A stretch of 64,000 nt of DNA from GCA-2686265 sp036010965 (GCA_036010965.1 DASCMO010000007.1:1-64000), one strand, 5' to 3'; counted from the first letter of the stretch, positions 16,711-28,960 are shown. The notes: a model not told the origin generated them from the sequence alone. Made by a program: numbers and translations.

Positions 16711-18120
16711 TCAGGATCGGCTCGCTGCGGTCGACGTCGCGACCGAGATCAGGCCCCGCTGCCGGAGGGCGTCCAGGGTGCGCAGCGAGGCGCCGGTCTG
16801 GGTGGCCACCGCCGCCATTCCGGCGCGGGACATGCGCTCCCTCCGTGCGCCGTCATCCATCAGCTCCCGCAAGACCGCTCCCAGCTCTTCCGGCCCCGCC
16901 AGGCGCACGCTCGCTCCCGCGCTCTCCAGCAGCTCGGCTTCCTGGCGAAAGTTGTCCACGTGCGGGCCATACAGGGTCGCCCGGCCCCCGGCCGCCGGCT
17001 CGAGCATGTTCTGACCACCGTGGGGCACCAGGCTGCCGCCGACGAAGACAAGGTCCGCAAGACTGTAGATGCCCTCGAGATCACCGATCGTGTCCACGAT
17101 GACAGGTCGGGTCGGGTCCGGCCGCTCGCGCCCATCGCGCAGGGCGGTCAGGCGCTGGGGCGCCAGGCCAAGGGCGGCGAACGCCTCGGCGACCACCCTG
17201 GCGCGCCCGGGATGGCGCGGGACGAGGATCAGGCGCGTCTCGGGCACCGAGGTCCGCCAGGCGTCCAGCAGCAGGCTCTCCTCGGGCTCGTGTGTGCTGC
17301 CGCAGACGAACACGGGCTGACCGTGCGCGCCTCCAAGCAGGCCCAGCAGCTCCGCCGACGCCTCGGCACGGCCCACATGAAGCGCATCGGCCTTCACGTT
17401 TCCGGTGACGACCAGGCGGCGCTCGTTTCGGGAGAGTTCCAGGAAGCGGCGTGCGTAGCGCTCGTCCTGCACGCAGTAGAGGCTGATACGGTTGAACTGG
17501 GGCAGCAGCCGTCTGAAGGCAAAGTACCGTCGGTGGCTCTCGCCCGTGATGCGACCGTTGGCGACGGCCACGGGAATCCCGAGCCGGTTGGCGGTGCGCA
17601 GGAAATTGGGCCAGATCTCAAGCTCGACGAGTACGACGCAGACGGGGGCGATCCGGTTCAGAAAGCGGCGCACGAGGAACGAGGGATCGATCGGAAAACG
17701 GACGATCGTGTGGTCCGCGTAGAGTTGCAGCGCCACGGTGTGGCCGGTCAGGGTCGTGGTGCTGATCACGACCTCCAGGTGGGGACACTCGCGCTCGATC
17801 AAGCTCACAAGCGGCTGTGCGGCCTTGACCTCCCCGACCGAGACGCCGTGGATCAAAATGCGCTCGAGCCCGCCGCCCCCCACGGGAGCGGGCAGGCCGA
17901 TGGTCAGGCGGCCTACGGCCATGCGCCGGAACTCGCCGTCCCGTGCGCAGCGCCACAGCCACCAAGGGCTCGCCAACACGATCGCCAGCAGCCATGTCAG
18001 GTCGTAGACGGCGTGCAGCGCCATCCGCATCCAGCCCGGATTGGGGTCCGTGCGGATGGCCGGCGGAAAGGGCCCTGCGCTTCCCACGGCGGGCTCGGAG
18101 GTCAGGGCGCCGGCGGCCAT
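16711..18120 (-). CDS. waaA: 3-deoxy-D-manno-octulosonic acid (Kdo) transferase
   Basis: A GT-B glycosyltransferase of about 469 residues that attaches Kdo to lipid A at the inner membrane, evidence for LPS. After a membrane anchor (about 37-57) the protein shows HGVSVGEV with the catalytic Glu, VELEIWPNF, and GNVKAD and FVGGSLVPHGGQNMLEPA, all WaaA hallmarks. The ATG at 18120 lies 10 nt after the secA stop with GGAG at SD distance; an internal Met at 18030 would give a length closer to the family's usual 420-440 residues. The C-terminal extension after the GT-B fold is short and Ser/Thr/Ala-rich. Confidence 0.93.
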   Translation of the reverse strand: MAAGALTSEPAVGSAGPFPPAIRTDPNPGWMRMALHAVYDLTWLLAIVLASPWWLWRCARDGEFRRMAVGRLTIGLPAPVGGGGLERILIHGVSVGEVKAAQPLVSLIERECPHLEVVISTTTLTGHTVALQLYADHTIVRFPIDPSFLVRRFLNRIAPVCVVLVELEIWPNFLRTANRLGIPVAVANGRITGESHRRYFAFRRLLPQFNRISLYCVQDERYARRFLELSRNERRLVVTGNVKADALHVGRAEASAELLGLLGGAHGQPVFVCGSTHEPEESLLLDAWRTSVPETRLILVPRHPGRARVVAEAFAALGLAPQRLTALRDGRERPDPTRPVIVDTIGDLEGIYSLADLVFVGGSLVPHGGQNMLEPAAGGRATLYGPHVDNFRQEAELLESAGASVRLAGPEELGAVLRELMDDGARRERMSRAGMAAVATQTGASLRTLDALRQRGLISVATSTAASRS

Positions 18121-18130
18121 GGACTCCGAC

Positions 18131-21004
<2,874 letters not shown>

Positions 21005-21149
21005 TCCTGCGGGGTGAGCGGGTCGCCCTGCGCGACCTGGCCGTGGATTATCCCAACCATTCCATTGATCGGCACGCCCGGAGGAAAGGCGCGCGGGGGA
21101 AACTTCTCGGGATCCGGTCGAGCAGAGCGAAGAGACGGGCCTCCAACCG

Positions 21150-21992
21150 TCAGGAACCACCCGTCGCCAGAAGCCGTTCGAGCATCGTGAAGAGCAATTC
21201 ACGCGGGAAGGGCTTGCGAAGGAACCCGCTCACGCTCTGCAGTCGATCGAGCCGGATCGAGGAGGCCGTGGCCATCAGGACCGGCAGGCGCGCGGTCCGG
21301 GGCTCCCCCCGCAGGCGCTCGAGGACCTGCTCTCCGTCCAGTTCCGGCATGGCGTAGTCGAGCAGAACCAGGTCCGGCAACGGGTCGCGGGCGAGGCGCT
21401 CGAGAACCTCCCGGCCATCGTGGCAGCACTCGCAGGTGTAGCCACGGCCCTCGAGCAGGGCCGCGATGCCCGCGGCCACGTGCTGCTCGTCGTCCACCAC
21501 CAGAATGTGGGCACGCTTCTCGCCCTCACGCTCCACCCGCGCCAGGCCCTCGGCCAGCGCACGCAGGTCGCGGTGGGTCGGCAGGCCCGCCTCATGCCAG
21601 GTCCCCTCGATGGCCTCCTTCAAGGTGCGGTTGTGCGCCTTGAGCGCCTGCCATTGATCGTGATCGGGATTGCCCTCGGGGATGTCGATGTGGTCGTCGT
21701 GTGTGTCGACCGAGAAGAAGTACTCCTCATCCACCAGGTATTCCTGGATCACGAACTTCATAAACGGATAGCGGTCGTTGCCCAAGCGCAAGGTGTAGCG
21801 CGAGTGGGCCGGTGCGCTGCCGTCACCTTCGGGCTTGCGGCAGAGTGCGAAGAGCTGCTCGAGGGTCGACACCTCGTCGAGCTGTGCGGGGTCGAAGATC
21901 GGCACGGTCTCACCAGGCCGCGGCCAGGCGCTCTCCATGTAGAGCGCGACCGCGCGCCGCACATGGGCCGGGGTCATCTCCTCGAGCCTCAA
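21150..21992 (-). CDS. Response regulator with an unrecognised N-terminal domain and C-terminal receiver
   Basis: 280 residues. Residues about 162-278 are a CheY-like receiver: acidic pair Asp167/Asp168, phosphoacceptor Asp212 in LLDYAMPELDG, Ala-Thr-Ala at 241-243 and Lys260 in FLRKPF. Residues 1-155 are an alpha/beta domain with many acidic and aromatic residues that I do not recognise; the order is reversed relative to usual regulators, with no DNA-binding domain. The first four bases overlap the end of pyrD, so it is translated with it. No histidine kinase is encoded nearby. Output mechanism unknown. Confidence 0.78.
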   Translation of the reverse strand: MRLEEMTPAHVRRAVALYMESAWPRPGETVPIFDPAQLDEVSTLEQLFALCRKPEGDGSAPAHSRYTLRLGNDRYPFMKFVIQEYLVDEEYFFSVDTHDDHIDIPEGNPDHDQWQALKAHNRTLKEAIEGTWHEAGLPTHRDLRALAEGLARVEREGEKRAHILVVDDEQHVAAGIAALLEGRGYTCECCHDGREVLERLARDPLPDLVLLDYAMPELDGEQVLERLRGEPRTARLPVLMATASSIRLDRLQSVSGFLRKPFPRELLFTMLERLLATGGS

Positions 21993-22927
21993 CTCGTCTC
22001 CTCCCGGCCGTCCTCAAGAGCGCCTATCAGCTCACGCACGGACGCGATGCCCTCAGCGTCGAGCAGCGTCGCGACGCGCTCGGCAAGCACGCCAGGCAGG
22101 GCCGGATCGGCGAAGGCCGCCGTCCCCACCTGCACGGCGCTGCAGCCCACCACCAGGAACTCCAGCACATCCTGCGCGTCGCCCACGCCCCCGCAGCCGA
22201 TGACCGGAATGCTCACCGCGCGAGCGCACTCCCAGGCGCAGCGCAGCGCGACGGGCTTGATCCCGGTGCCGGAGTAGCCGCCCTGGACAGTCGCGACGCG
22301 CGGTCGCCGAGAGCGCCAGTCGACGGCCATGCCCAGCAGGGTGTTGACAGCCGTCAGGCCGTCCGCCCCCCCCGCCTCGACGCCCCGCGCGATGTCACCG
22401 ATGCGCGTCACGTTGGGTGACAGCTTGGCGAAGATGGGCTTGGTCGTTGCCTCGCGCACGCCGCGCACGACCCGTTCGGCGAGGGCCGGGTCCGTCGAGT
22501 AGGGCAGGCGGCCGCCTCCGACGTTGGGGCACGAGAGGTTGATCTCCAGGGCGTCGACCTCCTCACGCTCGTCCAGCATCCCCGCCAGCTCGGCGAACTC
22601 CTGCTCCGCCTCCCCGCCGATGTTGGTGAAGATGCACGTGTCCGCGTCGGCCACCCGCGGCAGCACCTCTCGCAGGTAGGCCTCGATCCCGTGATTTTCC
22701 AGACCGATCGAATTGAGGAAGCCGACCTCGGTCTCGTGGATGCGGGGAGCGGGGTTGCCGGGCCGCGGGCGCAAGGTGACGGTCTTGCTCACCAGGCCGC
22801 CCATGCTCCCTGGAGACGAGAAGTGCTCCATCTCAAGCCCGTGGCCGAAGGTACCGGAAGCAGAGAGGATCGGATTGCGCAGGGCGAGCGAGGCCAGCTC
22901 CACCGAAAGGTCCACCATGCCCGGCAA
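21989..22927 (-). CDS. pyrD: Dihydroorotate dehydrogenase, class 1B type
   Basis: A 312-residue FMN TIM-barrel enzyme oxidising dihydroorotate to orotate in pyrimidine synthesis. The catalytic cysteine is in INLSCPNV (Cys about 133), which marks class 1 enzymes, and the FMN-phosphate motifs VIGCGGV and VQVGTAAF are present. Class 1B enzymes usually pair with an iron-sulfur subunit PyrK; none is encoded next to it here. The gene is sandwiched between lspA (6 nt upstream) and the response regulator gene (4-nt overlap). Confidence 0.93.
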   Translation of the reverse strand: MPGMVDLSVELASLALRNPILSASGTFGHGLEMEHFSSPGSMGGLVSKTVTLRPRPGNPAPRIHETEVGFLNSIGLENHGIEAYLREVLPRVADADTCIFTNIGGEAEQEFAELAGMLDEREEVDALEINLSCPNVGGGRLPYSTDPALAERVVRGVREATTKPIFAKLSPNVTRIGDIARGVEAGGADGLTAVNTLLGMAVDWRSRRPRVATVQGGYSGTGIKPVALRCAWECARAVSIPVIGCGGVGDAQDVLEFLVVGCSAVQVGTAAFADPALPGVLAERVATLLDAEGIASVRELIGALEDGREETS

Positions 22928-22933
22928 TCTACT

Positions 22934-23623
22934 TCAGGAAGAGGGGGGTGACAACGAGGCCGCAGAGTCCGCCATCGGCGCGCTCTCCTCCGCCTCCAGA
23001 CCGCTCAGGAGCAGCAGGACGGCCCCGACGGTGATGCAGGAGTCGGCCACGTTGAAGGTCGGGAAGTGCCACTCCCAGCGAGAGAAGTAGACATCTATGA
23101 AATCCCGGACCCAGCCGAAGGTCTCCCCGCTGTGGCGCTCGAGGAACAGGTTGTCGTGGAGGTTCCCCAGGGCGCCGGCGAGCACCAGCACCATGGCGAC
23201 AGTGAACCAGCGCCTGCGCGAGGGAATGCGGGCCAGAAGCCAGACCAGGAAAGCAGCCGCCAGGATCCGCCCTCCCACGAGCAGCTGGGGGTAGTCGGCG
23301 AACTGACCGAAGGCGGCGCCGCGGTTCTCCGAGCGCATGAAGGTCATCCAGCCGACGTCGGGACCGAAGAGGTGCAGGCGCCGGTGCCCGTGGGGACAGG
23401 TGCGCAGGAGAGTCGTCGCCGGGTTCTCGAGCAGGGCGAAGGCTGCGGTCTTGGACCACAGATCGAGGGCCACGAGGCCCGCGACCAGACCGGCGCGGCA
23501 CACCAGCGCCCGCGCTCCCGGCGTGGTCCTGGCGTGGATCACCGGGCGCTCGTCCGTCGCCCCTGCCTGCGCCGGGGCGGCGTCACCCATGCTCTCGGAG
23601 GATCGCTCGCTCATGACGCTCAT
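22934..23623 (-). CDS. lspA: Lipoprotein signal peptidase II
   Basis: A 229-residue integral membrane aspartyl protease that removes lipoprotein signal peptides. Family motifs are visible: DLWSKTAAF, ENRGAAFG, GALGNLHDN (catalytic Asp about 157) and FNVADSCITVG (catalytic Asp about 194), with four hydrophobic segments. It has a longer cytoplasmic N-terminus (about 40 residues) than E. coli LspA, and the usual Arg after the first catalytic Asp is Asn. The start ATG overlaps the stop of the DksA-like gene as ATGA. It fits with the several predicted lipoproteins in the window. Confidence 0.93.
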   Translation of the reverse strand: MSVMSERSSESMGDAAPAQAGATDERPVIHARTTPGARALVCRAGLVAGLVALDLWSKTAAFALLENPATTLLRTCPHGHRRLHLFGPDVGWMTFMRSENRGAAFGQFADYPQLLVGGRILAAAFLVWLLARIPSRRRWFTVAMVLVLAGALGNLHDNLFLERHSGETFGWVRDFIDVYFSRWEWHFPTFNVADSCITVGAVLLLLSGLEAEESAPMADSAASLSPPSS

Positions 23624-23970
23624 CCCGCCTCCGCGCCGCGCTGGCACTCGATGCAGTTCATCGCGTGGGGGACGGCCCTCAGGCGGTCCTTGCGGATCCA
23701 CGAGGCGCACTTGCCGCAGCGCCCAAAGGTGCCGTCCGCGATGCGGTCCATGGCGTCGAGGATCTCCTGCACCGTCGATTCGTCGTGCTGCAATAGCTCG
23801 AGGTTGAAGCCTTGGAAGTAGCGCTCGCCCTCGTCTCCCTGGTGCTCCCCGTCGCTGCTCGCCAGGTCCTCCTGCAGCTGATGGATGTCACCGTTGATCA
23901 GCCCCAGCATGGCTTGCAGCTGGCTCTGGAAGAGGGCGAGGTCCTCCGCTGTAGGCTTCCGTCCGGGCAT
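23620..23970 (-). CDS. DksA/TraR-type zinc-finger protein
   Basis: A protein of about 116 residues with a helical coiled-coil part and a C-terminal four-Cys zinc finger (CGKC and CIEC). Members of this family bind the RNA polymerase secondary channel and modulate transcription; acidic coiled-coil tip residues are present but do not exactly match the E. coli DxxDxA tip. The start is uncertain: ATG at 23970 or at 24006. A good promoter ends at 24019, leaving almost no leader for the longer form, so I chose 23970. It leads the lspA-pyrD-regulator gene run. Confidence 0.82.
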   Translation of the reverse strand: MPGRKPTAEDLALFQSQLQAMLGLINGDIHQLQEDLASSDGEHQGDEGERYFQGFNLELLQHDESTVQEILDAMDRIADGTFGRCGKCASWIRKDRLRAVPHAMNCIECQRGAEAG

Positions 23971-24018
23971 GGGGTGGTACGGGGAGGCCGAAGGCGGGCG
24001 CGGCATCGTCGGCGCGGA

Positions 24019-24047
24019 AGTATAGGACGCCCCCCTTGAGCACTCAA
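24019..24047 (-). promoter_or_regulatory. Sigma-70-like promoter of the DksA-like gene with overlapping palindrome
   Basis: On the minus strand TTGAGT (24047-24042) and TATACT (24024-24019) are separated by 17 nt, a good match to the -35/-10 consensus. The -35 lies inside a perfect 7-bp inverted repeat, CCTTGAG-CA-CTCAAGG (24034-24049), which could be an operator. The other side of the palindrome faces the Xer gene. Confidence 0.5.
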
Positions 24048-24095
24048 GGCGAGGTGAAGCTTGATGCGAGGACCTCGGGGAGCGACCCTCGGGGC

Positions 24096-25022
24096 ATGGG
24101 TGACGGGCGCGAAACGACCCGACTGACGCGGGGGTTCGGCGACGGCCTGGAGGACTTCATCGAGGCCCTGGGGGTCGAGGCCGGCCTGGCGCGCAACACC
24201 CTGCGCTCCTACAGGGCGGACCTGACGCGCCTCGCGCGCTGGGCCGAGCGGCGCGGGTTGCTGGACTGGGGCGCCCTGTCCGAGGCGGACGTGGTCGACT
24301 ACCTCGCCTGGCGCCGGAGCGAGGGGCTGACCGAGGCCACCCTGGCCCACGACCTGACCACCACCCGCATGCTGATGCGCCACCTGCACAGCGAGGGTCT
24401 GGTGTCCCGCGACCCGACGGCCCTGCTCGACTCTCCGGCCCTGGCGCGCCGCCTGCCCGGCACCCTGGCGGTAGAGGAGGTCGAAGCCCTGCTGACCGCT
24501 CCCGCCGGAGACGGCTGGCGCGCCCAGCGCGACCGCGCCCTGCTCGAGGTGCTCTACGCTTGCGGCGCGCGCGTGGCCGAGGCCATCAGCCTGCGCACCG
24601 ATTCCCTCGAACCGTCCCTGCGCGTCCTGCGCCTGTTCGGTAAGGGCTCCAAGTCGCGCATCGTGCCCATGGGGAAGCGCGCGCGGGAGGCCCTGGAGGC
24701 CTGGCTCGCGGCAGGCCGTACCGAACTCCCGGGCGCGGCCACGCGCCCCGAGGTCTTCCTCTCCGCCCGCGGCCGCCCCCTGGACCGCACCAACGCCTGG
24801 CGGAGCGTCAAGGCCGCCGCCCTGCAGGCGGGCCTGAGCCCCACCATCTCTCCCCACACCCTGCGCCACTCCTTCGCGACTCACCTGCTGGCCGCTGGCG
24901 CCGACCTGCGCGCCGTGCAGGAGATGCTCGGGCACGCATCGATCCGCACGACCGAGATCTACACGCACCTCGACACCGAGCACGTGCGCAGTCTGCACCG
25001 CCTCTACCACCCCCGCTCCTGA
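24096..25022 (+). CDS. Tyrosine recombinase of XerC/XerD type
   Basis: A 308-residue site-specific recombinase, likely for chromosome dimer resolution at dif. All catalytic residues are present: Arg159 (CGARVAE), Lys183 or Lys186 (GKGSK), His254 and Arg257 (HTLRH), His280 (LGHAS) and Tyr289 (EIYTHL). The N-terminal SAM-like core-binding domain spans about 15-105. ATG at 24096 gives the normal Xer length; a TTG at 24036 would add 20 residues and place the palindromic operator inside the coding region. No integrase neighbours or att repeats are seen, so it is a housekeeping Xer rather than a phage integrase. XerC versus XerD is not resolved. Confidence 0.88.
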   Translation: MGDGRETTRLTRGFGDGLEDFIEALGVEAGLARNTLRSYRADLTRLARWAERRGLLDWGALSEADVVDYLAWRRSEGLTEATLAHDLTTTRMLMRHLHSEGLVSRDPTALLDSPALARRLPGTLAVEEVEALLTAPAGDGWRAQRDRALLEVLYACGARVAEAISLRTDSLEPSLRVLRLFGKGSKSRIVPMGKRAREALEAWLAAGRTELPGAATRPEVFLSARGRPLDRTNAWRSVKAAALQAGLSPTISPHTLRHSFATHLLAAGADLRAVQEMLGHASIRTTEIYTHLDTEHVRSLHRLYHPRS

Positions 25023-25028
25023 GCGGCT

Positions 25029-26894
25029 TCAGCTGCCGCGCAGGTGTTCGCGCACGGCCTGCGCCAGCTCGGTTCCGATACCCGGCACCCCCGCGATCTC
25101 CTCGACGCTGGCGGCCTCTACCCCTCCGACGCTCCCGAAGCGCCGCAGCAAGGCTCGGCGGCGCACGGAACCGACACCGGGGATCGCATCCAGGCGACTC
25201 TGGATGCGCCCGCGCTCCTTGCGGTGATAGGTGATAGCGAAGCGGTGGGCCTCGTTCCGCACGCGCTCGAAGAGGTAGCGCACGGCGGAGTGGCGCGGCA
25301 ACTCGAGCGGTTGCTCGACGCCCGGCAGAAAGAGCCGTTCCTCGGTCGCCTCGCGGCGTGCAGCGCCCCGTCCGCGTGCCGGGCGCGCCTTGGCCAGGCC
25401 GACCATCGCCACAGACCAGGCCCCGGTCTCCTCGCGCGCGGTCAGGGCGCAATCGAGCTGGGCTCGCCCGCCGTCCACGACCACGAGATCGGGCAGGTCG
25501 GCCTCGTCCACCCCGCGCCGCAGGCTCCTGCGCACGACCTCCCCCATGGCGGCAAAGTCATCCTGGCCGTCCAGCTCGCGCAGCTTGAAGCGCCGGTAGC
25601 CGGCGCGGTCGGCGATCGCACGCCGAAAACGCACGCGGCTGGCGACAGTGTGGGACGCCTGGGTGTTGGAGACGTCGAAGCAGTCGATCACCTCGGGCAC
25701 CTGCTCGAGGTCCAGCAGGCGCCGCACCTGTTCGATCAACTCGGCGCCGTCCCCGTCCTCCGTTCCCAGGCGGGCCAGCTCCGCGCGGGCGTTCTCCCCC
25801 GCCAGATCGAGCATGCGCCGCCGCTCGCCGCCGCTGGGCACGATGATCTCGAGCCCCTTCCCGAGAGCGCGCTCGATCATCTCCGCCGCCGCCGGGCGGC
25901 AGGGCAGGACGAGCTCGCTCGGGATCTCCCGGCGACTGGTCCCGTAGAAGGCGGTGACCACATCGTGCAGGAGCTCCTCGTCGGGCAGCTCGGAGCGAAA
26001 GCGATGCGAGCGACTCTCGCTCATGCGACCGTCACGAAAAGCGAGGCGATGGACGAGCGCGTCACCGCCGCGCCGCGCCAGACCCAGCACATCGCGCCGC
26101 ACGCGATCCCGCGGGCGGACCCCCTGGCCCTCGACCGTGCGGCGCAAGGCTCCCAGGCGGTCGCGCCAGAGGGCGGCGCGCTCGAATTCCAGAGCGTCGG
26201 AGGCGGCCCGCATGCGACGGTCCAGGTCGCACTCGAGCTCCTCGGTGTCGCCCGAGAGGATGCGCACGGCGCGCGCCATGTGAGCGTCGTACTCGGCGGC
26301 GGTCACGCCCTCGACGCAGGGGGCGCAGCACTGTCCGATCTGGTGCTTGAGGCATGGGCGGCTGCGGTGCTTCATGACCGAGTCGGGGCAGTCGCGCAGA
26401 GGGACGATGCGGTGCAGGTCCGCCAGAGTGCGGCGCACCGAGCGCGCGGAGGCGTAGGGGCCGAAGAACCGTGAGCGTCCGCCCGGCTTGCCCGCCCGTG
26501 GGCTGTGGGCGCGAACCAGCTTGAGGCGCGGAAACGCCTCGCCGCGATCGAGGCGCAACATCAGGAAGGACTTGTCGTCCTTCAAGAGCACGTTGTGCAT
26601 CGGCCGGTGCTGCTTGATGAGCGTATCCTCGAGCAGCAGGGCCTCGGACTCCGTGCGGGTGACGATGGTCTCGACCGCCCGGGCGTCTCGCTCCAGGAAG
26701 CGCACGGCCAGCCGGCCGTCGCCTCCCGGGCGACGGTAGCTCGCGAGGCGAGCACGCAGGTCGAGCGCCTTTCCCACGTAGATCACGCGCCCCCCTGCGT
26801 CCCGAAACAGGTAGACGCCGGGACGGCGCGGAACATCATCACTCCACCAGACGGGATCAGGCACGGTCCCAGAATACCCGGCCCTCCCATCCAC
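25029..26894 (-). CDS. uvrC: Excinuclease ABC subunit C
   Basis: A 621-residue nuclease of nucleotide excision repair. The GIY-YIG domain is near residues 22-100 (GVYLF and VIYVGKA), a Cys-rich segment (RPCLKHQIGQCCAPC) follows, then a UVR motif that contacts UvrB (about 200-240), the RNase H-like nuclease domain with VVDGGRAQLD, and two C-terminal helix-hairpin-helix motifs (IPGVGSVRRRALLRRFGS and IAGVPGIGTELA). It starts 11 nt after the uvrB stop, so the pair forms one operon. Its 3' end converges on the Xer gene with 6 nt between stops. Confidence 0.96.
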   Translation of the reverse strand: MDGRAGYSGTVPDPVWWSDDVPRRPGVYLFRDAGGRVIYVGKALDLRARLASYRRPGGDGRLAVRFLERDARAVETIVTRTESEALLLEDTLIKQHRPMHNVLLKDDKSFLMLRLDRGEAFPRLKLVRAHSPRAGKPGGRSRFFGPYASARSVRRTLADLHRIVPLRDCPDSVMKHRSRPCLKHQIGQCCAPCVEGVTAAEYDAHMARAVRILSGDTEELECDLDRRMRAASDALEFERAALWRDRLGALRRTVEGQGVRPRDRVRRDVLGLARRGGDALVHRLAFRDGRMSESRSHRFRSELPDEELLHDVVTAFYGTSRREIPSELVLPCRPAAAEMIERALGKGLEIIVPSGGERRRMLDLAGENARAELARLGTEDGDGAELIEQVRRLLDLEQVPEVIDCFDVSNTQASHTVASRVRFRRAIADRAGYRRFKLRELDGQDDFAAMGEVVRRSLRRGVDEADLPDLVVVDGGRAQLDCALTAREETGAWSVAMVGLAKARPARGRGAARREATEERLFLPGVEQPLELPRHSAVRYLFERVRNEAHRFAITYHRKERGRIQSRLDAIPGVGSVRRRALLRRFGSVGGVEAASVEEIAGVPGIGTELAQAVREHLRGS

Positions 26895-26905
26895 GACGAG
26901 GTGCG

Positions 26906-28960
26906 TCAGCGCTCCAGCTCGAGCTGCTCAAGATGCTGGAGCTCATCGCGCAGAGAGGCCGCACGCTCGAACTCCAGCTCCGAGGCGGCGCGCATCATGT
27001 CGTCGCGGATTTTCTCGATCTCGGCCCGCAGGCGCTCGCGGCTCCAGCCAGCGGTCTCGTCCTCTTGTACCTCTCCGGAGCCGTCCCGTTCGAGACCTCC
27101 GACCTCCACATAGTCCATCTCGTAGAGGGCCTCGATGCTCTCGCGCACGGGTTTGATGATCGTGCGCGGCGTGATCCCGTTCCGGGCGTTGTACGCCTCC
27201 TGCACCTCGCGCCGGCGCTCGACCTCGTCGATGCACGCATTCATCGAGTCGGTCAAGCGGTCAGCGTACATCAGGACCCGACCCTCGACATTGCGGGAAG
27301 CTCTCCCGCAGGTCTGGATCAGGGAGGTCGTCGAGCGCAGGAAACCCTCCTTATCGGCGTCCAGCACGGCCACCAGCGCGACCTCAGGCAGGTCGAGTCC
27401 CTCGCGCAGCAGGTTGATCCCCACCAGCACATCGTACTGCCCCAGGCGCAAGTCGCGCAGAATCGCGGAGCGCTCCATGACGTCGATCTCCGAGTGCAGG
27501 TAGCGCACGCGCACGCCGAGGTCGTCGTAGTAGGAGGTCAGGTCCTCGGCCGAGCGCTTGGTGAGGGTGGTCACGAGTACACGGAACCCGTCGGCGGCGA
27601 CCCGCCGCACTTCCGCCAGCAGGTCATCCACCTGGGTCGCGGCCGGACGCACTTCGATGCGCGGGTCGAGCAGCCCCGTGGGGCGCACGATCTGCTCGAC
27701 GACCCGCGCACGCTCGCGCTCGTGGGGCCCGGGGGTGGCCGAGACATAGACGACCTGCGGCACGAGCCGCTCCCATTCCTCGAAGCGCAGGGGGCGGTTG
27801 TCCAGGGCACTGGGCAGGCGGAACCCGTGCTCCACCAGGGTCTCCTTGCGAGACCGGTCGCCGCGATACATACCGCCGACCTGAGGGATCGAGACATGGC
27901 TCTCGTCCACGAACACGACCCAGTCCTCGGGGAAGTAGTTCAGGAGGGTCGAGGGTGGTTCTCCGGGGGCGCGACCGTCCATGTAGCGCGAGTAGTTCTC
28001 GATCCCATTGCAGACGCCCGCGGCGCGCAGCATCTCCATGTCGTGCCGCGTGCGTTGCTCAAGGCGCTGGGCCTCCAGCAGCTTGCCGCTCCCGCGCAGC
28101 TCGCGCACGCGCACCTCGAGCTCCTCGGCGATGCCCTCCAAGGCGACGACGATCCGCTCCTGCGGCGTCACGTAGTGGTTCGCCGGATAGACGGTCGCAC
28201 TCTCCAGAGAGCGCACGATCTCGCCGCGCAATGGATTGACGACCTCCAGGCGCTCAATTTCGTCGCCGAAGAGTTCGATCCGGATCACCTCGTCCGCCTC
28301 GTAGGCAGGGAACACCTCGATCACATCACCCCTGGCCCTAAACGATCCCTGGCGGAAGTCGAGATTGTTGCGCGCGTACTGCATCTGGGTCAGCCGGCGG
28401 AGCAGGTCATCGCGCTCGATGACCTGGCCGCGCTTCACCTCCACCGACATGCGCGCGTAATTGGAGGGAGAACCGAGACCGTAGATGCACGAGACGGAGG
28501 CGACGATCACGACGTCCCGGCGGTCGAGCAAGGAGCGCGTGGCGCTGTTCCGCAAGCGCTCGATGTTCTCGTTGCGGCTGGCGTCCTTCTCGATGAAGGT
28601 GTCGCTGGAAGGGACATAGGCCTCGGGCTGGAAGTAATCGTAGTAGCTGACGAAGTACTCGACGGCGTTATGGGGGAACAGCTCGCGGAATTCGCTGTAG
28701 AGCTGGGCCGCAAGGGTCTTGTTGGGCGAGAGGATCAGGGTCGGCCGATTCACCTCGGCGATCACGGCGGCCATGGTGAAGGTCTTGCCCGATCCAGTGA
28801 TCCCGAGCAGGCACTGCTCGGGAACTCCCTCCCGCAGTCCCTCGGCCAGGTGCGCGATGGCCTCCGGCTGGTCCCCGGTGGGCTCGAAGGGACACACCAG
28901 TTCGAAGACCCCGGGGGTCGCCCCGGGCCGGGTGCTCGAGGGTCTGGCCATCGGAGCCAT
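26906..28960 (-). CDS. uvrB: Excinuclease ABC subunit B
   Basis: A 684-residue DNA helicase-like damage-verification subunit. Walker A GITGSGKT is at about 53-60, the damage-probing beta-hairpin (YYDYFQPEAYVP) near 105-117, and helicase motifs DESHVS, LVTTLTKR, LREGLDLPEV and QTCGRASRN are intact. The C-terminal UVR motif, the contact to UvrC, spans about 645-680. The first roughly 15 residues are a short non-conserved extension. It is divergent from the first zinc-ribbon membrane-protein gene across a 185-bp gap; no LexA-like box was seen there. Confidence 0.97.
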   Translation of the reverse strand: MAPMARPSSTRPGATPGVFELVCPFEPTGDQPEAIAHLAEGLREGVPEQCLLGITGSGKTFTMAAVIAEVNRPTLILSPNKTLAAQLYSEFRELFPHNAVEYFVSYYDYFQPEAYVPSSDTFIEKDASRNENIERLRNSATRSLLDRRDVVIVASVSCIYGLGSPSNYARMSVEVKRGQVIERDDLLRRLTQMQYARNNLDFRQGSFRARGDVIEVFPAYEADEVIRIELFGDEIERLEVVNPLRGEIVRSLESATVYPANHYVTPQERIVVALEGIAEELEVRVRELRGSGKLLEAQRLEQRTRHDMEMLRAAGVCNGIENYSRYMDGRAPGEPPSTLLNYFPEDWVVFVDESHVSIPQVGGMYRGDRSRKETLVEHGFRLPSALDNRPLRFEEWERLVPQVVYVSATPGPHERERARVVEQIVRPTGLLDPRIEVRPAATQVDDLLAEVRRVAADGFRVLVTTLTKRSAEDLTSYYDDLGVRVRYLHSEIDVMERSAILRDLRLGQYDVLVGINLLREGLDLPEVALVAVLDADKEGFLRSTTSLIQTCGRASRNVEGRVLMYADRLTDSMNACIDEVERRREVQEAYNARNGITPRTIIKPVRESIEALYEMDYVEVGGLERDGSGEVQEDETAGWSRERLRAEIEKIRDDMMRAASELEFERAASLRDELQHLEQLELER

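Noticed and set aside
24096..25022. Xer recombinase as a mobile-element integrase
   Set aside because: Normal Xer length and context, no cargo, direct repeats or tRNA target nearby.
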